Of a DNA stretch of 64,000 bases, positions 50,560 through 60,022 are shown one piece after another. The stretch comes from Halovivax cerinus (GTDB lineage Archaea; Halobacteriota; Halobacteria; Halobacteriales; Natrialbaceae). The notes under the pieces were generated by a model. The model had not been told where the DNA came from. It searched no databases and was given only the letters and a program-made list of their open reading frames with translations. The first letter of the stretch is position 1. Each line of letters opens with the position of its first letter. Both the position numbers and the translations under genes were made by a program. The stretch spans positions 372,001 to 436,000 of the forward strand of contig NZ_CP101824.1 of assembly GCF_024498195.1 (NCBI RefSeq), given 5' to 3'.

Positions 50560-51606
50560 TCACCCCTCGAACGGCAACTCCGGTTCGTAGTCGATCGCGT
50601 CGATGGCGGCCTCGAGCACGGTCTCGACGTTCTCGCCGGTTTCGACGCTCAGCAGATAGTCGGCCCCGAGGTCGGGGAGCGACTCGTCGTCGGGGTCGAA
50701 CCGATCGACCTTGTTCGCGACGGTGATGACGGGCACCTCGATCGATTCGAACTGTGCGGCGATAGCGTCACGGAGTTCGAGCTGGGCCTCGATCGGGTAG
50801 CCGGCACCTCCACTGGGATCGAGGAAGACGAGCACGCAGTCGGCGAGATGCTCGATGGCGCTCGCCGCCTGGGATTCGATCTCGTTTCGCTCTTCCGGCG
50901 GCCGGTCGAGGAGGCCGGGCGTGTCGACGAGCTGGTACCGGATGTGATCGCGTTCGAGGTGACCCAGTCCGACACCCTTGGTGGTGAAGGGGTAACTCGC
51001 CGTCTCGCCACGGGCACGCGTCACGCTGTTGACGAACGAGGACTTGCCGACGTTGGGGTACCCCGCCACGACGATCGTCGGCTCGTCGGGGTTGATCTCG
51101 GGCAGGTCCCGCAGAGCGTTTCGCGCGTCGTTGATCGCCCGGAGATCGACGTCGACCTGCTCGACGACGTCGGCCAGGCGGGCGAACGCCTGCTTTCGGT
51201 GCTTGCGCGCCGTGTCGACGTCGGTCTTGCGCAGCTTCGACTGGTACTCGCGCTGGATCTCCTCGGTCTGCCTGGCGGCCCACGAGACCCGCGAGAGTGC
51301 CTGTCGCAGCCCGTCCACACCCGTTCGCTCGTCTTCGTCGTCGGCCATCGACTCCGGCCCAAGCGTCACCTCTGCCAGAATGGCCCCGGCGAGTTCCATG
51401 TAGAACGGTGAGACGTCGTACTCGAAGTCCGGCCACGCGGTGACCACGTTTTCCAAGTTGTCGGAGACGATGTTGCCGGCCGTCTGCAGCATCGACTGCT
51501 GGGCCTCCAGGCCCTGCTTGGCCCGTCCGGACCGCGAGGCCCGCGAGAACGCCTTGTCGATCAGCTCTTCCGACGTCGGCGTCGTCGGAAGGTCCTCGAA
51601 AATCAT
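50560..51606 (-). CDS. Nog1-family GTPase (348 aa)
   Basis: An N-terminal coiled helical domain (about 1-160) precedes a GTPase domain: G1 GYPNVGKSSFVN near residue 180, G2 TTKG, G3 DTPGLLDRP, G4 NKVDRF near residue 300. Nog1 proteins take part in large ribosomal subunit maturation. The ATG at 51606 gives MIFEDLPTTPTSEELIDKAF, the family N-terminus. Single gene; the upstream 163 bp have no other gene. Confidence 0.92.
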   Translation of the reverse strand: MIFEDLPTTPTSEELIDKAFSRASRSGRAKQGLEAQQSMLQTAGNIVSDNLENVVTAWPDFEYDVSPFYMELAGAILAEVTLGPESMADDEDERTGVDGLRQALSRVSWAARQTEEIQREYQSKLRKTDVDTARKHRKQAFARLADVVEQVDVDLRAINDARNALRDLPEINPDEPTIVVAGYPNVGKSSFVNSVTRARGETASYPFTTKGVGLGHLERDHIRYQLVDTPGLLDRPPEERNEIESQAASAIEHLADCVLVFLDPSGGAGYPIEAQLELRDAIAAQFESIEVPVITVANKVDRFDPDDESLPDLGADYLLSVETGENVETVLEAAIDAIDYEPELPFEG

Positions 51607-51769
51607 ATCCCTCGCTACGGGTGGCGCTCATAAAAGCGCGTCCGTTGGGCGGCGAGGCGGGTGCCACAGCCAAGCAGGATCGAGACCGTGTGCGTTCACC
51701 CCAGTGTCGATGGATGACACGACGGTACTACCAACGAGAGACGGTTTACGTACCACGGTTCGACACCGT

Positions 51770-52219
51770 TCAGAGGGCATCCACGTTCTCGAGATAATCA
51801 CGGATTTCGTACAAGAACGACCGGTATCGTTCCAGGTCTTGTAATGCCTCGTAAACCGTCTCGTGATCCAACACGTCACCGTACTCGTGGGCAAGGACAT
51901 TTCGGAATAGCGCGGCCTCCGCCATTTCCGAGGCGACCGGAGAAGAGAGCACACCCACATCGGAGAGACATTCCATGGCTGCCGCGTTCGAGTTCGGTGC
52001 GTTCCCCTCGATATCTTTTACCAGCATTCGGGCGATGTCCAGCGCCGCTCCGGTGAGTTTTTCGAACCTGCGCTCGACAAAGTCTCTCGTTTGGACGTCG
52101 CCAACGTAGGCATCGTATCCGATCGGCTGAGTTCTCGAGAGGAGCGTCAGGCACGATTCCATGTACTCGGCCTTTTCAATGATCGTCTCGACACGGGTAT
52201 CGGTATGCGGGGCGCTCAT
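51770..52219 (-). CDS. hepT: HepT-type toxin (DUF86-like, 149 aa)
   Basis: All-helical HEPN protein with the catalytic R-x4-H-x-Y motif as R106, H111, Y113 (RNVLAHEY). In HepT-MntA systems this ribonuclease is silenced by AMP transfer to the tyrosine. Its ATG overlaps the antitoxin stop by 4 nt. Located next to a ribosome-biogenesis GTPase, a common spot for small mobile systems. Confidence 0.88.
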   Translation of the reverse strand: MSAPHTDTRVETIIEKAEYMESCLTLLSRTQPIGYDAYVGDVQTRDFVERRFEKLTGAALDIARMLVKDIEGNAPNSNAAAMECLSDVGVLSSPVASEMAEAALFRNVLAHEYGDVLDHETVYEALQDLERYRSFLYEIRDYLENVDAL

Positions 52220-52692
52220 GCCCCTTCCCCGACGGCGGCGTCGACGTTCTCGAGGACGGCATCAAATCGCTCTCGAAGGTCGTCCTGTCCCTGCTCGGTC
52301 ACTCGTCGTTCGAATCGGTGGCGGTGATGGCGCATTCGCTCCGTCGATCCAACTATCAGTTGCCCCTCAGTGAAGGCAGCCAACCCGACTCGGGGCGTGA
52401 GGTCGCTAATCAGCGAGAGATCGATATCGTTTCGATCGAGAGCGATCGAGAGGGCGACGAGAAGTTCCATACGAATCTGTGATGCGTCACCGTGAGCCTC
52501 TTCCATCAGTTCGACGGCGATATCAACGTCACTCTGGGCATCGGTTATTCCGGTTGCCTGGGAACCGAACAACACGGCCAATCGGACTGGCCGATCCGCT
52601 AACACCCCTCGAATCGTATCGAGATCCAGTGACCGATTACCGGAACCACCATCTGTCCGGCCGTCGGCCGCGGGAGGAAAGCGGTCACCCAT
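52216..52692 (-). CDS. mntA: MntA-type minimal nucleotidyltransferase antitoxin (158 aa)
   Basis: Nucleotidyltransferase fold with GS-x10-D-x-D: G43, S44, D55, D57 (FGSQATGITDAQSDVDIAV). The ATG at 52692 is preferred; an in-frame TTG at 52722 is a weaker option. The first 25 residues are disordered and Gly/Asp-rich. It would AMPylate the HepT tyrosine. First gene of the pair in transcription order. Confidence 0.88.
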   Translation of the reverse strand: MGDRFPPAADGRTDGGSGNRSLDLDTIRGVLADRPVRLAVLFGSQATGITDAQSDVDIAVELMEEAHGDASQIRMELLVALSIALDRNDIDLSLISDLTPRVGLAAFTEGQLIVGSTERMRHHRHRFERRVTEQGQDDLRERFDAVLENVDAAVGEGA

Positions 52693-52974
52693 GGTATCGA
52701 ATACTACCGGATACTCACGCAAGGAAGTTGTGGTTCAGCCGATAGTCGATAGCGAATGCCCACTCCTTTCGTTCGAAGGCACGTACCACCTGCGGAACAC
52801 GCCGATAGCTCTGGTGGGGCGTTCGACGCACGTTCGATACAGCGGTTGTCCGGTAGACCAATCGATCCGTGTTCCTGCCGTCAAACCCGCTCCGACGAGC
52901 CTGGGTATTACTAGTCTATCACGGACACCGGTGTGGCAACGACCTTTTACCAGTCGACGACCTCCAAATCGAGC
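52693..52974. promoter_or_regulatory. Divergent region between mntA and the DUF5518 gene
   Basis: No gene seen. For the plus strand a CCTTTTACC element at about 52942-52950 lies 25-33 nt before the ATG at 52975. The antitoxin promoter was not clear. Confidence 0.35.
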
Positions 52975-53346
52975 ATGACGGACTGGACCGCCGTACTCGT
53001 CGGCTTCCTCGTTATGACTGTCGCGTCGGTCGTGGGCCTCGCGGCGCCGGTCCTGGGTCAGCTCACCGCCGGCCTCCTCGGGGGCTTCGTCGCCGGCTAC
53101 ATGGCCGGCGGCGGTCTCGGGAGCGGCGCCTGGCACGGCACCCTCGCCGGCAGCCTCGGCGCGATCATCGTCGGTGTCGTACTGGGGCTCGCAGTCGGGA
53201 TCGGCGGCCTGGCGATCGGGCCCGCCGGCGCACTCGTCGGCGGCGTCACCGGAGTCGCCATCGTCGTCGTGGCGGTCGTCGTCGCGTTCGTGATGGCCAT
53301 CGAGAGCGCGATCGCCGGCGCCGTCGGCGGCGCGATCGCGGGGTGA
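52975..53346 (+). CDS. DUF5518 family membrane protein (123 aa)
   Basis: Glycine-rich membrane protein with four hydrophobic segments; LTAGLLGGFVAGYMAGGGLGSGAWHGTLAGSLGA is the typical DUF5518 core split over two helices. The ATG at 52975 gives MTDWTAVLVG, preferred over a longer frame at 52933. Function unknown; common in haloarchaea. Confidence 0.85.
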   Translation: MTDWTAVLVGFLVMTVASVVGLAAPVLGQLTAGLLGGFVAGYMAGGGLGSGAWHGTLAGSLGAIIVGVVLGLAVGIGGLAIGPAGALVGGVTGVAIVVVAVVVAFVMAIESAIAGAVGGAIAG

Positions 53347-53457
53347 CTCCCACGGCTTCAGCCGTGGGCGTTCTCCTCGTGTCTTTGTACGTCCGCCTCG
53401 CACTCGCCGGCGGCGACCGGCGAAGCGATTACGTGGGTGGGCTGTCACGGACGCTGT

Positions 53458-53805
53458 ATGGATAGCGACGACGTCCTGAAAGCCGGCCTCGTCCTGGTCG
53501 CCGCGTTCGTGCTCCTCCCGCTCCTCCTCGGCGTGATGGCCCTCCCGATGCTGCTCGGCTTCGGCCACACCGGGATGGGAATCGGCGGTGTCGGCGTGCT
53601 ACTCTGGCTGGTCGCCGGCCTCGTCCCCCTGGTCGTCCTCGTCGGGATCGGCTACCTGCTGTTCACCGCGCTGTCCGGCGACGGCGAGGACCGAGCCATC
53701 GAGGAGTTGCGAGCCGCCTACGCCCGCGGCGAACTCACCGACGAAGAGTTCGAAAATCGCTACGAACGCCTCCGTCGGGACGCGGAACCGAGTGACGAGC
53801 GGTAG
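53458..53805 (+). CDS. SHOCT-domain membrane protein (115 aa)
   Basis: Two transmembrane segments in the first 75 residues, then a short C-terminal SHOCT motif: AIEELRAAYARGELTDEEFENRYERL. The ATG at 53458 is chosen over 53437. SHOCT modules mediate oligomerisation at the membrane. Between this gene and the DUF5518 gene is 111 bp with no other feature. Confidence 0.87.
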   Translation: MDSDDVLKAGLVLVAAFVLLPLLLGVMALPMLLGFGHTGMGIGGVGVLLWLVAGLVPLVVLVGIGYLLFTALSGDGEDRAIEELRAAYARGELTDEEFENRYERLRRDAEPSDER

Positions 53806-53876
53806 CAGAAGCGTCGATCGAGTCACGCGGTCGCGGTTCCCACCGATTCGACGGGAGCGACCGGGGACGGCGGTCC

Positions 53877-54980
53877 TCAGTCGAGTGAGCGCTGGGAGTC
53901 GTCCGGGAACCAGCGGTCGGTGGCCGGTGTCGGCGTCTCGACGGCCGCGGTGCCGGCGGTCTCGTAGAGGTACTCGAGGTGGGCGAGTGTGTGCTCGATG
54001 TCGTAGCGCTCGACGGCTGCGCGCGTGTCGCGGTCGGCGTCCAGACACGACTCGATCGCCTCGACCATCGCCTCCAGGTCGCGGAGCGCGAATCGCTCGC
54101 CGTTGCCCGGACCGATCGTCTGGTCGAACGGAGCGGCGTCGGCAGCTGCGACCGGCGTCCCGCAGGCGTTGGCCTCGAGCGTCGAGAGGCCGAGCGTGTC
54201 GCCGGTCGAGGACGTGACGAACGTATCGAGCGACGACAGGAACGTCGGCAGCTCCTCGCGGGGCAGGAAGTCGCGCAGTTCGACGTTGTCGGGCGCCTCG
54301 CGTTCGAGCGGCTCGCGGCGCGGGCCCTCGCCGACGACGACGAAGTCGTACTCCGGGAGTTCGCGGGCCGCACGGAGGAGTTCCTCGACGTTCTTCTCCA
54401 TGCTGAGACGACCGGCGTAGCCGATCACCGTCCGATCGGGATACCAGTCCTTCTCGGCCGGCTGGAAGAAGTCCATGTCGATGCCGACCGGGAGGGGGAC
54501 GTGCTCGACGTTGCGATCGATCCGCTTCGTTGAGGCCGTGACGACGTCGAACCGGCGGAGGAACGCGTTTTCGAGCGGGACGTAGCATTTCGCGAGCGCG
54601 GTCGCGAGTGGGCCGACCCCGATGCTCTGGTGGAAGTACTCCTCCAGCGGGGTGTGGTGGGTGTAGATCGACGGCAGGTCCCGTTTCCGCGCGTATCGGG
54701 CGCCCAGACGACCGACCGGCGCCGGACCGTGACAGTGGACGACGTCGAGGTCGGGCAGGGTCGAGAGTCGGCGGTACAGCGGGATGCGATAGCCCGCGTA
54801 GAACGGGTTCGGCAGCGATCGAACGGGGTGTTCGCGCGGGCCGGGCTCGTAGTCGCCGTCCGGGTAGATCACGTGGACCTCGTGGCCCTCGCGCTCGAGT
54901 TCCTCGCGCCAGAGCTTGATCGTGTACGTTACACCGTCGATCTCGGGGAAGTAACTGTCCGTGAAGAAGCCGATCTTCAT
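53877..54980 (-). CDS. GT4 family glycosyltransferase 1 (367 aa)
   Basis: GT-B fold: N-terminal MKIGFFTDSYFPEIDGVTYTI, acceptor-side loop, and C-terminal donor motif with GLSTLEANACGTPV, the E-x7-E region of GT4 retaining enzymes. The ATG overlaps the stop of a second GT4 gene by 4 nt. With its neighbours it forms a minus-strand group for surface or lipid glycans. Donor and acceptor unknown. Confidence 0.9.
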   Translation of the reverse strand: MKIGFFTDSYFPEIDGVTYTIKLWREELEREGHEVHVIYPDGDYEPGPREHPVRSLPNPFYAGYRIPLYRRLSTLPDLDVVHCHGPAPVGRLGARYARKRDLPSIYTHHTPLEEYFHQSIGVGPLATALAKCYVPLENAFLRRFDVVTASTKRIDRNVEHVPLPVGIDMDFFQPAEKDWYPDRTVIGYAGRLSMEKNVEELLRAARELPEYDFVVVGEGPRREPLEREAPDNVELRDFLPREELPTFLSSLDTFVTSSTGDTLGLSTLEANACGTPVAAADAAPFDQTIGPGNGERFALRDLEAMVEAIESCLDADRDTRAAVERYDIEHTLAHLEYLYETAGTAAVETPTPATDRWFPDDSQRSLD

Positions 54981-55978
54981 TCAGCGATCACCTCGTCGTA
55001 GAGGTCGCGGTAGCGCCCGGCGACCGCGTCCAGCGAGAAGGCCTCGGCGCGGTCGGCCGCCGCCGAACCCAGGGTCCGCCGACGCCCCGCGTCTGCGAGT
55101 TCGTCGAGCGCGGCCGCGAACGCCTCGACGTCCGACCCGCCCGGCTCGGGCGAGACCTTGAGACAGTCCTCGCCGTCTTCGAGCCACGAGAACGTCTCGA
55201 TGTCGCGGACGACGACCGGCTTTCCGGCGGCCATCGCCTCCAGCAGGGCGATCCCCTCGTTCTCTTCGTGTGTGGGGAAACAGAAGACGTCGCCCGCCGC
55301 GAACGCCCCGCGGATGTCGTCGACGAACCCGGTGAACGTGCAGTTCTCGGGCGCGTTCTCGATCAGCGCCGTGGTCTCCCGGCCCTTCAGCGAGAGGTCG
55401 AGCGGGCCGAACCACGCGAAGTCGACGTCGGGCCGGGTGCGAGCCAGTTCGACGAACGTTTCGAGGCCCTTGCGCTTGATGACGTGGCCGACGAGGAAGA
55501 CGGTCGGTTCCGAGAGGTCGTAGCGCTCGCGGTACTCGTCCTCGAGCGATTCGAATCCCTCGAGTTTCTCGGTGTCGACGCCGTTCGAGACGACGGTCGT
55601 CGGCACGTCCGCGTACCCCTCGATGAGCCCTCGGTTGTACTCCGAGGGACAGACGAGCGCGTCGGCGTGTCCGTACGCCCACCGGAGGTACGGCTTCAGC
55701 GGCTTCGCGAGCGCGTTGGTAAAGCGAAAACTGTCCCCGAAGTCCTCGGCGGTGACGTGCGTGTTCGCGACGACGGGGATCCCCTTCGACCGGGCGCGTT
55801 TGGCGTACCACACCGACCGCGGCCCCATGAGATTGAAGTGCATCACGTCGGCGTCGAGCGTCTGCCGGGTCGTGTAGGAGACGTCCAGGCGATCGAGCAT
55901 CTTGCGCTGGTGGGCGACCGATTCGCTGATCCCGCCGGTAACGTGCTCCGCGAGTTCGAAATAGTGGCTGACCAGCAT
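54977..55978 (-). CDS. GT4 family glycosyltransferase 2 (333 aa)
   Basis: GT4 enzyme with N-terminal SHYFELAEHVTGGISES, middle VVANTHVTAEDF and the C-terminal EENEGIALLEAMAAGKPVV donor-site motif. Sequence differs clearly from GT4 number 1, so it adds a different sugar. Starts at 55978, 97 bp after the stop of the next upstream gene. Confidence 0.9.
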   Translation of the reverse strand: MLVSHYFELAEHVTGGISESVAHQRKMLDRLDVSYTTRQTLDADVMHFNLMGPRSVWYAKRARSKGIPVVANTHVTAEDFGDSFRFTNALAKPLKPYLRWAYGHADALVCPSEYNRGLIEGYADVPTTVVSNGVDTEKLEGFESLEDEYRERYDLSEPTVFLVGHVIKRKGLETFVELARTRPDVDFAWFGPLDLSLKGRETTALIENAPENCTFTGFVDDIRGAFAAGDVFCFPTHEENEGIALLEAMAAGKPVVVRDIETFSWLEDGEDCLKVSPEPGGSDVEAFAAALDELADAGRRRTLGSAAADRAEAFSLDAVAGRYRDLYDEVIAE

Positions 55979-56075
55979 GATTACGGTGTGTGTCGATCAT
56001 CTCGTGTGCGCCTCCAGGTGGCCGGTGTCGAATCGGGTTCGCGAGTCGCCGTGGTCGATCGACCACGGCCCTCGC

Positions 56076-56939
56076 TCACTCGACTTCGAGCCACGGCACC
56101 TCCATCAACGCCGGGATGTGGGTCTCGATGTGGTGCTCCCAGACGCCCTCCTCGCCGAACGCCTCGCCGTGGTCGGCGGTGACGATCACGCGTCCGTCGA
56201 GTTCGGTGACGAGGTCGGCGATGTCCTCGAGCGCGATCCGGAGGTTCTCCTCGTAGAGCGCGAGTGCGGCGTCGCGTGTGCCGTTCTTGACGAGATCGCC
56301 CTTGTCGAGTTCGAGCCAGAGGCCCGCCTTCTGGGCGAGTTCGCTCCCTTCGAGTTTCTCCTCGACCTTGGGACGGATCGATCCCGTCAGCGAGGAGAGC
56401 GCGCCGTCGCTGCCGCCGTCGGCTGCGGTCTCGGCTTCCTCCTGTTTCTTGATCCCCTTCTGGATCTGTTTGAGCTTCGCCCCCTTCCCCCGTGAGAGGT
56501 ACGGTGCGTGCGGTTGCATGTAGTGCAACACCGTCCGTTCGGCGCGGTCGACGGCGTCCTTGTTCTCGCGGAACGCCGCCTCGATACCCGCCGGCGGAAC
56601 CGTCCCGAGGTCGTCGTCCCACCCGGTCTTCCAGACGTCGAAGAGGTCGCCGATGTGGTCGGTCGCGGTCCACTCGTAATCGCAACTCGCCCCCCACTTG
56701 AGTTCGTTCAGCGGGATACCGAGATCGTTGATGAACGGGTTCCCGGAGAAGTACGCGAGATCGTGTTCGCCGGTGAAGGTCCGATAGGCCCACTCGGGCG
56801 TGGACGAGCCGACGCTCCAGCGCTTTTCGAGCGACCCGTCCAGGTACTCGTCGTAGACGTCGGCGAAGACGTCGTACCGGCACGCATCGAGCACCAGACA
56901 GTAATCCCAGTCCGATTCGAGAAACCGCTGGTCTTTCAT
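56076..56939 (-). CDS. Alkaline-phosphatase-superfamily sulfatase-like protein, short form (287 aa)
   Basis: Short AlkP-like fold: N-terminal metal-site LVLDACRYDVF with D18 and C20 in the nucleophile region, and the C-terminal metal motif TADHGEAFGEEG. Lies between the GT4 genes and a full-size sulfatase. The ATG at 56939 is preferred over a frame extension to 57107. Members of this group in glycan loci transfer or remove phosphate or sulfate groups; activity not proven. Confidence 0.8.
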   Translation of the reverse strand: MKDQRFLESDWDYCLVLDACRYDVFADVYDEYLDGSLEKRWSVGSSTPEWAYRTFTGEHDLAYFSGNPFINDLGIPLNELKWGASCDYEWTATDHIGDLFDVWKTGWDDDLGTVPPAGIEAAFRENKDAVDRAERTVLHYMQPHAPYLSRGKGAKLKQIQKGIKKQEEAETAADGGSDGALSSLTGSIRPKVEEKLEGSELAQKAGLWLELDKGDLVKNGTRDAALALYEENLRIALEDIADLVTELDGRVIVTADHGEAFGEEGVWEHHIETHIPALMEVPWLEVE

Positions 56940-57148
56940 TACCGAGGGCTTTCGATTCGACCTACGTAATTGTATTGGGATCGGATAATCCCCGATCACG
57001 GCCGGTAACGAGCGATTAATCACCACACTGCAGTCGGTTTCTGCGAGATCTCGCGCCGATAGCGGCGCAACCCGGCTCGTCTGTCCACGACGATCGGGCC
57101 TCGTCACTCGCCCGCGGAACGTCCTGGCCCGTCACCAGGAGTGCGTCG

Positions 57149-58717
57149 TCACTCGAGATACCCTAATTCGCGCAACCGGTCGCGAGTCCGTTCGTCCGCG
57201 TCCGCGAGCGCCGCCTCCGTCTCGGGCGCCGACTCGGTCGATTCGTCCCAGGTGGCGCCGGCGGCGGCCTCGAACCAGGCGAGGGCGCGTTCGGTCCTGG
57301 CGACGGCGTCGTCGTCCGCCGGATCGATCGGCGTGGTTTCGGCCGGATCGACGTCGAGACGGTAGCCCTCGTCCGGGATCCGGTCGGCGCGCACGTACTT
57401 CGCGTCGAGGCGCCTGGCGGCCCGCTGGCGAGCGTAGGCGCGGTGGTCGTCGGGGAGGGAGCGGCCGGCCTCGCTCGCTTTCGTCTCCAGGTGGTGCAGT
57501 TCGACGACGGGGCGGGCGTACTCGACGAACGCGTAGTCGGCGTCGGCGTCGCGAACGGCCCGCTGACCCGGGTCGGGGCGTCGAACGCCGGCGAAGTCCC
57601 GGTACTCGTCCGCGAGCAGCGACCGTGTCCGGTCGAGGGGGACCGGGTCGGCCCCGATCCCGTCGTCGCGCCGTCCGTCCGACGGATCGACGGAGAGCGC
57701 GTCGAGGACGGTGTGATACAGGTCGAGCAGTTCGACGAGGTCGGCCCGCCGACCGGTCTCGAGCGCCGGGTGCGTCACCAGGAGCGGGACGTTCACGAGT
57801 TCGTCGTACAGGGCGAACTCGTGCCCGTAGAGCCCGTGTTCGCCGTGGAGTTCGCCGTGATCGGCCGCGACGATCACGGTGGTCTCGTCCCACCGATCCG
57901 TCTCGCGAAGCCACCGGAACAGGCGTCCGAGTTCCGCGTCCATGTGGGCGATCTCGGCGTCGTAGAGGTCGCGGATCGCCCGCCACTCGGCGTCGTCGAC
58001 GTCGCGCACGCCCGCGTTGTACGCCTTCGAGTTCTGGCAGACGGCGTCCGGATCGACGCCCGGGGCGAAGCGCTCGCGGTACGCGTCGGGCGGGTAGTAC
58101 GGGAGGTGGGCATCCATCAGGTTGACGAACGCGAACCAGCCCGCGTCGCGGGCCTCGACGAAGGCTTTCGTCCGATCGATCACCGACGGCGTCTTCGTAT
58201 CGGCGCCCTCACCGCTCGCCAGGCGTTCGTGAGCCTTCGCGCCGACCCTGACGAGTCGCGAGGCGAGTCCTCGCAGTGGATCGGTCTCGGAGATCGTCCG
58301 CCACGTCCGCGCGAGCGGGCCGGAGAGGACGTCGCTCGGCAGCACCTCGAAGAAGGATCGCTGGGCGTCGAACCCGTCGGTGAGACCGGTGTACGGGGAG
58401 ATCCAGGCGTTCGAGGTGAAACAACCGGTGTCGTAGCCGGCCGCCGAAAGCGTCGACGCGAGCGTCGTCGCGTCGGCCAGGTACGGCCGTTCCTGGTCGG
58501 CGCCGTGCTGGCTCGGGTACAGACCGGTGAACAGCGACGCGTGGACGGGTAACGTCCAGGGCGCCGGGGCTATTGCCGACTCGAAGACGGTCGCCTCTTC
58601 GGCGAATCGAGACAAGGCCGGCGTCGTCGCACGGTCGTAGCCGTACGGCTCCATGCGATCCTTCCTGACCGTGTCCAGGACGACGAGGAGGACGTTCCGC
58701 TGCGGACTGTCGGCCAT
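57149..58717 (-). CDS. Sulfatase/alkaline-phosphatase-superfamily protein (522 aa)
   Basis: Sulfatase-type fold: VLLVVLDTVRKDRMEPYGYDR at the N-terminus (metal Asp and the nucleophile position, where T16 replaces the sulfatase Cys/Ser formylglycine site), FVNLMDAHLPYYPP, and VAADHGELHGEHGLYGHEF near residue 270. With no C-x-P-x-R sulfatase signature it is more like phosphotransferases of the superfamily. The ATG at 58717 is chosen over a longer frame. Likely acts on surface glycans or phospholipid head groups (inference). Confidence 0.85.
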   Translation of the reverse strand: MADSPQRNVLLVVLDTVRKDRMEPYGYDRATTPALSRFAEEATVFESAIAPAPWTLPVHASLFTGLYPSQHGADQERPYLADATTLASTLSAAGYDTGCFTSNAWISPYTGLTDGFDAQRSFFEVLPSDVLSGPLARTWRTISETDPLRGLASRLVRVGAKAHERLASGEGADTKTPSVIDRTKAFVEARDAGWFAFVNLMDAHLPYYPPDAYRERFAPGVDPDAVCQNSKAYNAGVRDVDDAEWRAIRDLYDAEIAHMDAELGRLFRWLRETDRWDETTVIVAADHGELHGEHGLYGHEFALYDELVNVPLLVTHPALETGRRADLVELLDLYHTVLDALSVDPSDGRRDDGIGADPVPLDRTRSLLADEYRDFAGVRRPDPGQRAVRDADADYAFVEYARPVVELHHLETKASEAGRSLPDDHRAYARQRAARRLDAKYVRADRIPDEGYRLDVDPAETTPIDPADDDAVARTERALAWFEAAAGATWDESTESAPETEAALADADERTRDRLRELGYLE

Positions 58718-58829
58718 CCCTGCTCGCCACCACATCGACTCACTTAAATCGGCGCTCGTTACCGTCCGAACGACCGTCCCGTCCACCGATAACCGGACGT
58801 TTCAAGGTAGCGAACGATCGACTAGGCGT

Positions 58830-59849
58830 ATGAACGGACGGACCCGGGCAACGTTCCTGCTGGCGGGGCTCGGGGCGATCGCGCTCATCACGATCCTGCT
58901 GTTCGTCGTCGGTGCAGGTGACGTCCTCGACGCGCTCGCCACCGCGAAACCGTCGTACGTCGCGCTGACGTTCGGGCTCGCGCTGTGCTGGCTCGCAGTC
59001 TGGGGAGTGATGCTGCGGACGATCCTGGGCGTCCTCGGGGTCGAAATCCCCCTCGTCACGTCGCTGTTCGTCTACGCCGGCGCCGTCTTCGCGAACAACG
59101 TGACCCCGTTCGGCCAGGCGGGCGGCGAGCCGGTCGCCGCACTCATCATCTCGAAGGTCTCCGACTCGCGCTACGAGACCGGCCTCGTCGGCATCGCGAG
59201 CGTCGACGTGCTCAACGTCGTCCCGTCGATCTCGCTCATCTTCGTAGGCGTCGGCTACTACGCCACGACCGCGGCGATCGGCCAGCGCCTGGAGCGGGCG
59301 GTCACCTCCGCCGTGGTGCTGATCGGCGGGATCGTCGTCGTGATCGCGCTCGTCTGGCGGTACCGCCGGCGGATCGTCGAGCGCCTCCCCGCGGTCGCCT
59401 CCACTGTCGCCGGTCGACTGGGTCGCTCCCGTGTCGACGCGGCAGAGTTCGAAGCGAGTCTCTCGGAACGGTTCGACCACTTCTTCGAGAGCATCGAACG
59501 CGTGGCGACGAGTCCCTGGCAGCTGGCGGGCGTCGTCGGGCTGTCGCTGACCGGCTGGCTCTTCCAGGCAGCCGCACTCGTCGTCGCGTTCGCCGCCCTC
59601 GGCCACGACATCCCGGCGTACGTCGCCCTGTTCGTGATTCCCCTCTCGTACGTGGCGGGCGCCGCCCCGCTACCGGGTGGCCTCGGCGGAATCGACGCCG
59701 CGATGGTCGCCCTCCTCGTTCCCACCACCGGCGTCCCAGCCTCGACGGTGACCGCCGCCGTCCTCATCTTCCGCGGCGCCGTCTACTGGATGCCCGTCGC
59801 GATCGGCGGCGCGTCGGTCTCCGCGTTCGGCGTCCGCTCGCTCAGTTGA
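58830..59849 (+). CDS. Lysylphosphatidylglycerol synthase TM region/UPF0104 family protein, flippase-like (339 aa)
   Basis: Seven to eight transmembrane helices; NNVTPFGQAGGEPVAALII after the second helix and SYVAGAAPLPGGLGGIDAAM near residue 290 are the family signatures (MprF TM domain type). No aminoacyl-transferase domain. Divergent from the sulfatase, with 112 bp between starts. Family members are thought to flip or synthesise lipids with a head group. Confidence 0.88.
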   Translation: MNGRTRATFLLAGLGAIALITILLFVVGAGDVLDALATAKPSYVALTFGLALCWLAVWGVMLRTILGVLGVEIPLVTSLFVYAGAVFANNVTPFGQAGGEPVAALIISKVSDSRYETGLVGIASVDVLNVVPSISLIFVGVGYYATTAAIGQRLERAVTSAVVLIGGIVVVIALVWRYRRRIVERLPAVASTVAGRLGRSRVDAAEFEASLSERFDHFFESIERVATSPWQLAGVVGLSLTGWLFQAAALVVAFAALGHDIPAYVALFVIPLSYVAGAAPLPGGLGGIDAAMVALLVPTTGVPASTVTAAVLIFRGAVYWMPVAIGGASVSAFGVRSLS

Positions 59850-60022
59850 TCGGTCGATCACCGCCGACGAACCGCTCGAGAGAGAGAGTGTGTGTGAGAG
59901 GGACAGCTCACCGGCGTGCGATCACCCCGCCGTCGGGACGATCGAGCGAGTCCGCTCGCCAGTAGGGTGACCCCGTCGTCGCGACCACCGCGCGGCGGTC
60001 GAGTGATTCAGGCGACAGCGTA

